Positions 5,746 to 11,116 of a DNA stretch of 13,534 bases are shown one piece after another. The stretch comes from an uncultured Blautia sp. (GTDB lineage: Bacteria > Bacillota > Clostridia > Lachnospirales > Lachnospiraceae). The stretch lies in assembly GCA_934373235.1 (NCBI GenBank), contig CAKROW010000066.1:1-13534 (forward strand). The letters are read 5' to 3'. The translations under genes and the position numbers were made by a program. The notes under the pieces were generated by a model. That model searched no databases and was not told the DNA's origin. It worked only from the letters and a program-made list of their open reading frames with translations. Each line of letters begins with the position of its first letter. Position 1 is the stretch's first letter.

Positions 5746-6861
5746 ATGATGAAACAGAAAAAACCTGTTTTCCTGTATGTGGTGATCGCAGTTCTTGCCC
5801 TGGCACTTGTGGGTATGGGGGCACTGAATATTTATTCCCTGGAAAAGCTTGCATCCGTACAGAAAAAAGTCAACAGGCTTCAGGCAAGTGTTCAGGATAT
5901 CTCCGATTCTTCTGCCGCACTTTCCAGTAAGGCAGACCAGCTTGACAAGCTTTACAAAGATGACTCTTCTGTTACTTCCTCTGATTCAGAGATCAATGTG
6001 GAAGATCAGGACAATAATGTGGAGGATTCCGCAGAGGCATCCGGACCTTCCCAGCAGACCCAGGAAGAAGGAACACTTTCACCTTCCAGCACAACTACTT
6101 TTACAGATAACACAGATCCCAGTATGGATACCCTGTTAAACCAGATCCAGGGACTTCTTCCAACAGACAACGGAAACTGGTCTGTATATGTCTGCAACCT
6201 TGCCAAAGATACAGACGGAAGCATCAACAGCGGCAAAATGCAGGCAGCGAGCCTTATCAAACTCTATATCATGGGAGCTGTTTACGAGGATTACGACAGT
6301 CTTACCTCCCAGTACGGAAATGATGCACTGGAAAGCAATATCCAGAGTATGATCACAGTCAGCGATAATGACGCTGCCAACACACTTGTCACCTGGCTTG
6401 GAAACGGTGACTCTGCTGCCGGGATAGCACGTGTCAACCAGTTCTGCCAGTCTCACGGTTATAACGATACTTCCATGGGACGTATGCTTCTCGCAAGCAA
6501 AGAAAACGGGGATAACTACACTTCAGTTACAGACTGTGGAAAGTTCCTGCGAACAGTCTACAAGATCTGCAATAATATCCCCTGTGACGACGATCTTGCA
6601 GGTGCAGAATACATGTACCACTTTCTGAAAATGCAGCAGAGAGTCAACAAGATCCCGGCCCAGATGCCGGAGGGTGTCAAGGTAGCCAACAAAACCGGTG
6701 AACTTGACGATGTGGAAAATGATGTGGGAATCATCTACGACACTGCAAATGGTATCGATCTTGTGATCTGCTTTATGTCAGAAAATCTCTCTGACACCGG
6801 CGCTGCCCAGAGTACCATTGCACAGGACAGCCGTATGATCTACGGATATTATAACGAGTAA
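5746..6861 (+). CDS. Membrane-anchored serine hydrolase, class A beta-lactamase / PBP fold
   Basis: A 371-residue protein. The ribosome binding site AGAAAGGA (5728-5735) sits 10 bases before the ATG. Residues 8-30 are a membrane anchor, 32-70 a probable coiled coil, and 71-125 an acidic Ser/Thr-rich linker. The catalytic domain (about 126-371) carries the three penicilloyl-serine motifs: SxxK as Ser169-Leu-Ile-Lys172, SDN at 206-208 and KTG at 316-318. The omega-loop ExxLN motif of true class A beta-lactamases is not visible where expected; the region reads DTSMGRMLLASKEN. The protein is therefore more likely a peptidoglycan or peptide hydrolase or a penicillin binder than an efficient beta-lactamase. 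It probably shares a transcript with the amidase upstream and ends before a strong terminator. Fold call is confident; substrate unknown. Confidence 0.88.
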   Translation: MMKQKKPVFLYVVIAVLALALVGMGALNIYSLEKLASVQKKVNRLQASVQDISDSSAALSSKADQLDKLYKDDSSVTSSDSEINVEDQDNNVEDSAEASGPSQQTQEEGTLSPSSTTTFTDNTDPSMDTLLNQIQGLLPTDNGNWSVYVCNLAKDTDGSINSGKMQAASLIKLYIMGAVYEDYDSLTSQYGNDALESNIQSMITVSDNDAANTLVTWLGNGDSAAGIARVNQFCQSHGYNDTSMGRMLLASKENGDNYTSVTDCGKFLRTVYKICNNIPCDDDLAGAEYMYHFLKMQQRVNKIPAQMPEGVKVANKTGELDDVENDVGIIYDTANGIDLVICFMSENLSDTGAAQSTIAQDSRMIYGYYNE

Positions 6862-6968
6862 TACTTCCGGAATCGGGACAGGATATGTAAAGCGGATATA
6901 ATAAGCATCCTGAAAAATCATTCTGCTTACAGGATTCTCCGCCTGCGGCAGTGCTGCTTAATCTATAT

Positions 6969-7029
6969 AAAAAAAGCCATGGAAAACATGAATCTGCTTC
7001 AGGCAGAAACCTGTTCCCATGGCTTTTTT
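6969..7029. terminator. Bidirectional terminator between convergent operons
   Basis: AAAAAA-GCCATGG (6970-6982) pairs perfectly with CCATGGC-TTTTTT (7017-7029). An inner CTGC/GCAG hairpin sits in the loop. A and T runs on both flanks let it end the plus-strand wall-enzyme operon and the minus-strand kinase operon, whose last stop codon is at 7048-7046. The preceding 6862-6968 has weak nested pairing (ATCCTG 6907-6912 with CAGGAT 6930-6935; GCGGA 6892-6896 with TCCGC 6938-6942) but no gene. Confidence 0.88.
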
Positions 7030-7045
7030 CGCAGATAAGTTCTGC

Positions 7046-8269
7046 TTATTTTTCTTCTCCTTCTTCATAGGATCTCTCCCATATCTCCGAAAATACTGCC
7101 AGAGGACAGTCTGTGAGAAGACACATGAGAAGGAAACATTCGTATGGATTTACGATATAGATCTCGCTCATTCCGCAGCGTCCCAGGATTTCCTGGATCT
7201 CATTTATGAAATGACGGTATCTGGTGTACGGATCATCATCCTGCATTTCCTGGGAGATCACAAAGAACTCCAGGGTGATAAGATCAAAACGCTCAACCGG
7301 AAATTTGTGGTTGAGAATGTTGTTGATCCTCTGTCTGCTGAAACGCTTCTGGCTGAAATGTCTGGCAAGGATAGAGGCAGACATCTTTTTGAGATTGCCC
7401 ATTTTATTGATGGGAATTCCGCTGCAGATCACCTTTTCCAGATCTGAGGCATTGATATTCTCAGGCTTCCAGATCTTCTTTCTGCCGTTTTCCTCCTCAT
7501 CCTCCTGATACATGGCCGCAATGATCTTTTTTGCTCTGTAGACAAGTGCCATAAACTCTTTAAAAGCCTGGCTCTTTTCTGACATAGGATCATCACAGTG
7601 CCCCTTCACATATGCCAGATAGTCCAGAAGCTTCTCCTCGGAATCAAGGTTCAGCTCTGTTCCGTAAAGGATCTCCCCCGGCTTTTTTTCCAGAGGCTTC
7701 AGTTCCTTGAATTTCTCTTTATATTCTTCTGCTTTATAATAACCCAGATGTTTGCTGTAACAGTACCAGTAGATCACTTCCTCCGCATTATGGAAGTCAA
7801 AATCCTGCTCACGGAGTACCCGTGTAAGAAATTCGGATACATCCTCCGCACTCATACGCAGTCCAAATCCCAGGAGAAATACTGTCTCACGCTTCACAGA
7901 TGCCTGGGTCAGCCAGTTATTCACCAGCGATCCCAGTTTAGCAGTTGTAGGAGACATGGACTTCGGTGTGTAGGTCTCCTTAAAAGAATCCACTACAATA
8001 TCCCTGTAAACTTCCTGCGGAACCTCCGAAAAAGGCTCATCCAGTTCTGCTCTCTCATAAATGTAACGCTTCAGATAATCTCCGAAGGATACCAGTTCCA
8101 TTTCCTTGTAAAGATAATGAAAAATCACATCCGCATCTTCATCCTCAAAGGATTCCAGGCTCACCACCTGACGAAATTTCTGTGCAGCCTTTCTGGTAAA
8201 CTCAAAATCTTTTACAGAATCAAAGGCTACTGTCTGTTCAAAATCAAGATCCTGCATCCGGTTCTTCAT
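7046..8269 (-). CDS. Unrecognised protein with two HTH-like segments, third gene of the kinase-PP2C operon
   Basis: A 407-residue, apparently cytoplasmic protein: no signal peptide or membrane helix, rich in charged helices. I do not recognise a named family. Residues 111-170 (LGSLVNNWLTQASVKRETVFLLGFGLRMSAEDVSEFL and on, ending EEVIYWYC) resemble an XRE/Cro-like helix-turn-helix followed by a helix. Residues 306-385 (SRQRINNILNHKFPVERFDLITLEFFV..., ending NPYECFLLMC) repeat the same order of features, hinting at an internal duplication. Residues 180-270 are a charged helical linker. The ribosome binding site AAAGGAGA overlaps the stop codon of the PP2C gene, 13 bases separate the genes, and translation is probably coupled. 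Context suggests a target or effector of the kinase/phosphatase pair; that is inference. DNA binding is not shown. It could equally be an all-helical scaffold. Confidence 0.85.
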   Translation of the reverse strand: MKNRMQDLDFEQTVAFDSVKDFEFTRKAAQKFRQVVSLESFEDEDADVIFHYLYKEMELVSFGDYLKRYIYERAELDEPFSEVPQEVYRDIVVDSFKETYTPKSMSPTTAKLGSLVNNWLTQASVKRETVFLLGFGLRMSAEDVSEFLTRVLREQDFDFHNAEEVIYWYCYSKHLGYYKAEEYKEKFKELKPLEKKPGEILYGTELNLDSEEKLLDYLAYVKGHCDDPMSEKSQAFKEFMALVYRAKKIIAAMYQEDEEENGRKKIWKPENINASDLEKVICSGIPINKMGNLKKMSASILARHFSQKRFSRQRINNILNHKFPVERFDLITLEFFVISQEMQDDDPYTRYRHFINEIQEILGRCGMSEIYIVNPYECFLLMCLLTDCPLAVFSEIWERSYEEGEEK

Positions 8270-8282
8270 TTTTCTGTCTCCT

Positions 8283-9098
8283 TTATCCCACTGTACTATG
8301 GCGTTCCGCCCATCTTTTCAGAGGATTTTTTTCTTCATATCCGCTGACCTCCGCCAGGATCAGCGTTACATTGTCTCTTCCGCCTTTTTCCAGCGCAAGA
8401 TCCAGGATTTCCCTGACTTTTTCCTCAGTCGTCTCTTTTTTGTCCAGTATATGGCAGATTTCCGTATCCGAAAGCATATCTGTCACCCCGTCGGAACATA
8501 TCAGGTAGCTGCTTCCAGCCTGATAGGATATTTCCACAATAGATGGCTCCAGGATCATGTTTTCCTCCTGAAATCCCAGATACTGGGTCAGTGGAGCTTT
8601 TCCAAAGCGTGTTCCTCCGATCACATGATCTGTGGAAACCTGTACCATCTTTTCCCCAAAGTGATGGTAGATCCTGCTGTCCCCCAGGTTGCAGGCATAG
8701 ATCGCTTTCTCACTGAAAGAAAGCAGCGCCAGTGTGGTTCCCATACTCCGGATATCATTCTCACGGCTGTAATTTACCACTGCCTCATTCATATTTTCAC
8801 AGGCTTCTGTGAGAAATTCCACAGGCTCTCTTTTCAGGTTTTTACGCTTTTTTTCATAAAACTGTCCCAATGCTTCCACAGCAGTAAAGGCTGCGATCTC
8901 TCCGCAGCTCTCTCCTCCCATTCCGTCAAAAACCGCAAGTACCGGAAACTGCCAGTGCTTCGTATGGCCTGCCAGGATGCCGTCCAGTCCCTGATTATTT
9001 ACAGGCAGGCGCACGCCGCTGCACCAGAAATTATCTTCATTATTCGCCCGCACTTTGCCAATATGGCTTGTGTAGGCATAATCAATCTGATAGGACAT
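8283..9098 (-). CDS. PP2C-family (PPM) Ser/Thr protein phosphatase
   Basis: A 271-residue metal-dependent phosphatase expected to remove phosphate from Ser/Thr residues in the cytoplasm. All PP2C motifs are present: VRANNEDNF (16-24), VFDGMGGE with metal-binding Asp58, MGTTLALL (119-126), NLGDSRIYH (137-145), STDHV (155-159), CSDGVTDML with Asp203 and GGRDNVTLI with Asp242. It is the short stand-alone bacterial type (Stp/PrpC-like), slightly longer because of an insert at about residues 29-49 and a basic tail. Its AGGAGG site overlaps the TAG stop of the kinase gene, with 10 bases between the genes, so the two are co-translated. Its natural substrate is probably the kinase and the proteins the kinase modifies. 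Confidence 0.95.
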   Translation of the reverse strand: MSYQIDYAYTSHIGKVRANNEDNFWCSGVRLPVNNQGLDGILAGHTKHWQFPVLAVFDGMGGESCGEIAAFTAVEALGQFYEKKRKNLKREPVEFLTEACENMNEAVVNYSRENDIRSMGTTLALLSFSEKAIYACNLGDSRIYHHFGEKMVQVSTDHVIGGTRFGKAPLTQYLGFQEENMILEPSIVEISYQAGSSYLICSDGVTDMLSDTEICHILDKKETTEEKVREILDLALEKGGRDNVTLILAEVSGYEEKNPLKRWAERHSTVG

Positions 9099-9108
9099 CT
9101 TTTTCCTC

Positions 9109-11010
9109 CTACTGAAGCTCCATTACTGAATTGCTCCAGTATTTATCGCCCAGTTCAACATATTTATCATTGCTGCTTTCCTGGTCATGTACCTTATTGT
9201 TGCTGTCGATCCAGCGGATCAGAAGACCGTCCTGATAGTAAAAATATTCTTTATCATCCTGATCCCATATGTAGGCAAAAAACAACTGCTCATGCCAGTA
9301 ATAATATTCTTCATACTTTCCGTCATCGGAAAGAGAAGGGTAGACGAGGACCTTGGCAATCTCGCCGTCTGAATTATAATAGCGCAGACGCTGCCCTTCT
9401 GTTCCTTCTGTTTTGTATGAATCCAGATCATCCGATATGGTGGTGGCATGTTCCTTGATGGTTTCCATGGCCTCTGTAAAGCTCTTGTCTGCATCTTCTG
9501 AGGTTCCGTAATTTCCCTCTTTTGTAATATCGAAATCGTTTCCGCTGTTTGCAAATCTGTTGTGCATCAACGTAATGCCTCCAAGAAGAAGCAGAAGTAC
9601 TGCCGCAAATACAAGAACACCTATTGTCATCCTGGATATTTTGCGGTTTTGCTCATTGCGCCTGCGACGGTTCTGGATTTCCTCCCTGGTAAGGGGAACG
9701 CCCCATTCCTGGAGATCCCTTCCGGAATCCTCCGGCAGATCCGGTTCTTCTCTGCGCTGTGCCGGATAATCTTCATCTGAAAAATCTTCATCCGGATAGT
9801 TTCTGTCCTCATAGGCTCTGTTATCACGGTAATCTCTGTCCCGGTAATTTTCGTTCTGATCATCCTTACCCTGATAGTTCTTTCCCGGATAATCCCTGTT
9901 CAGGTCATCCTCACCCTGATAATCCTCATCCGGATCATTTTCATCCTCATAAGATCCGTCCGGATCATCATTTCTGTCCCGGCTGAAGGTCATTCTGTCT
10001 CTGACCACAGTTTTGTCCGGAGTCTCTTCCTTCACAGGATAAAATATCCCGGATCTGTCATTTCCAGGATCAGGCTCACTGTCTACACCTTTATTCCGGC
10101 CATAAACCAGATCTTCCAGTGCCCGCCTTAATTCCCTGGGTGTGGAGTAACGTTTCTCCGGATCAAAAGCACAGGCCTTAAGGATGACCTGACCGAATTC
10201 TTCTCCTGCATCAGCAGGCAGTGGCGGTGTTTCTCCTGACATTCTTTTTGCCAGGGCATTTTCTTTATCTCTGTATGTGATCAACTGCTTATCCAGATTA
10301 AGAAAGGGCAGCCTGTTATGGTTCATCAGTTTATAGAGAACAAGACCCAGGGAATAAATATCCACTCTGCTGTCATACTGCTCCCCGCGGTACATCTCCG
10401 GTGCCATGTAGGAGTAGGTGCCCTTCTTGGAAAGGCTGCTCATGCTGCGCTCCAGTTCTCTGGCAATGCCAAAATCACCCAGCTTGAAATCACCGAACCT
10501 GGATACAAAAATGTTCTCAGGCTTGATGTCCCTGTGAATGATGTGAAGCTGTCCGCAATATTCCAGTGCCATACAAAGATCCATACCAAGCTTGATCACT
10601 TCATTTTCCGTAAGATTTTTCCCTGCGTAATATTCCATAAAACTGGTAAGATACTCCATTCGTATGGAGATATCCCAGCCGATCTCATCCAGATATTCCA
10701 CAACTTTATAGTCCTCAACAGACACTATATGGGAATTTCCACGGAAATATTCCATTGTACTTACTTCCTGGATACATTCCTCTACAAGATTCTCAAAATA
10801 TCCCCTGACAGATTTCTCGTCTCCGGACTCTGAACGTACACTGTTCAGTTCGCCTTTGTTGGCCGGGATCGTGATGATCTTGATCGCGGAATAAAATGAG
10901 CGTCCTTTCTCAGTTCTCTGAGCCTTGTAGACTCTTCCGAAAGAACCTTCTCCGATCTTTCCCGTGATCTTCCACTCCGGCCATACAGAAATCGGCAGTT
11001 CTTTGTCCAT
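9109..11010 (-). CDS. Transmembrane Hanks-type Ser/Thr protein kinase without PASTA repeats
   Basis: A 633-residue protein. The kinase domain (about 12-302) is complete: Gly-loop GEGSFGRVYKA (20-30), ATP lysine Lys44, probable alpha-C Glu82, catalytic loop HRDIKPEN (159-166, base Asp161), DFG (179-181), APE (203-205) and Asp217. Serines and threonines in RSMSSLSKKGTYS (188-200) are likely activation-loop phosphosites. Residues 303-420 are a disordered linker whose later part is a Tyr/Asp/Asn-rich repeat. A basic stretch (448-460) precedes one membrane helix (461-482), so the kinase faces the cytoplasm and residues 483-633 lie outside. The outer domain is rich in Tyr, Trp and Asp (KYEEYYYWHEQLFFAYIW, then EYFYYQDGLLIRW) and is not PASTA, so ligands other than muropeptides are likely. 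AAGGAGG (11017-11023) precedes the start. First gene of the kinase-PP2C-unknown operon. Confidence 0.94.
   Translation of the reverse strand: MDKELPISVWPEWKITGKIGEGSFGRVYKAQRTEKGRSFYSAIKIITIPANKGELNSVRSESGDEKSVRGYFENLVEECIQEVSTMEYFRGNSHIVSVEDYKVVEYLDEIGWDISIRMEYLTSFMEYYAGKNLTENEVIKLGMDLCMALEYCGQLHIIHRDIKPENIFVSRFGDFKLGDFGIARELERSMSSLSKKGTYSYMAPEMYRGEQYDSRVDIYSLGLVLYKLMNHNRLPFLNLDKQLITYRDKENALAKRMSGETPPLPADAGEEFGQVILKACAFDPEKRYSTPRELRRALEDLVYGRNKGVDSEPDPGNDRSGIFYPVKEETPDKTVVRDRMTFSRDRNDDPDGSYEDENDPDEDYQGEDDLNRDYPGKNYQGKDDQNENYRDRDYRDNRAYEDRNYPDEDFSDEDYPAQRREEPDLPEDSGRDLQEWGVPLTREEIQNRRRRNEQNRKISRMTIGVLVFAAVLLLLLGGITLMHNRFANSGNDFDITKEGNYGTSEDADKSFTEAMETIKEHATTISDDLDSYKTEGTEGQRLRYYNSDGEIAKVLVYPSLSDDGKYEEYYYWHEQLFFAYIWDQDDKEYFYYQDGLLIRWIDSNNKVHDQESSNDKYVELGDKYWSNSVMELQ
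9763..9951 (-). repeat. Degenerate tandem repeat coding for a Tyr/Asp/Asn-rich kinase linker
   Basis: Codons for kinase residues 354-416 form short degenerate repeats. On the plus strand motifs such as CTGATAATC, CCGGATAA and CATCCTCA recur. The protein shows about ten D/N-Y units, such as DEDYQGEDD, NRDYPGKNY, YRDRDYRDN and FSDEDYP. Repeat number may vary between strains. Confidence 0.7.
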
Positions 11011-11049
11011 TCTTTTCCTCCTTTCCCGAAGTATTATTTTTATTTATAC

Positions 11050-11086
11050 GCAAAAATCTCCCTCCGGTTTCCCGGGAGGGAGATTT
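11050..11086 (-). terminator. Terminator downstream of rpoC
   Basis: AAATCTCCCTCC (11054-11065) pairs with GGAGGGAGATTT (11075-11086) around a 9-base loop. On the minus strand the stem ends in TTTTT then GCG, a short U-tract. It lies about 30 bases after the rpoC stop and 40 before the kinase start. No convincing promoter is seen between it and the kinase, so partial read-through is possible. Confidence 0.82.
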
Positions 11087-11116
11087 CTTTTTATCAATAT
11101 AAGATCTAAGGTCCGA

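Noticed and set aside
5746..6861. Annotation as a functional beta-lactamase resistance gene
   Set aside because: The ExxLN omega-loop motif is not seen and the context is cell-wall metabolism, so a resistance call is not supported.
6862..6968. Possible small RNA or riboswitch between convergent operons
   Set aside because: Only weak nested pairing and a lone TATAAT-like string were seen; no known riboswitch core and it lies at the 3' ends of both operons.
8298..9458. Plus-strand open frame of 386 codons spanning the PP2C and kinase genes
   Set aside because: It lies opposite two genes with intact catalytic motifs, crosses their junction, and encodes a Cys/His/Phe-rich sequence typical of antisense translation.
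9763..9951. Short repeats considered as a CRISPR-like array
   Set aside because: They are degenerate, in frame within the kinase gene, lack uniform spacers and code for a linker.
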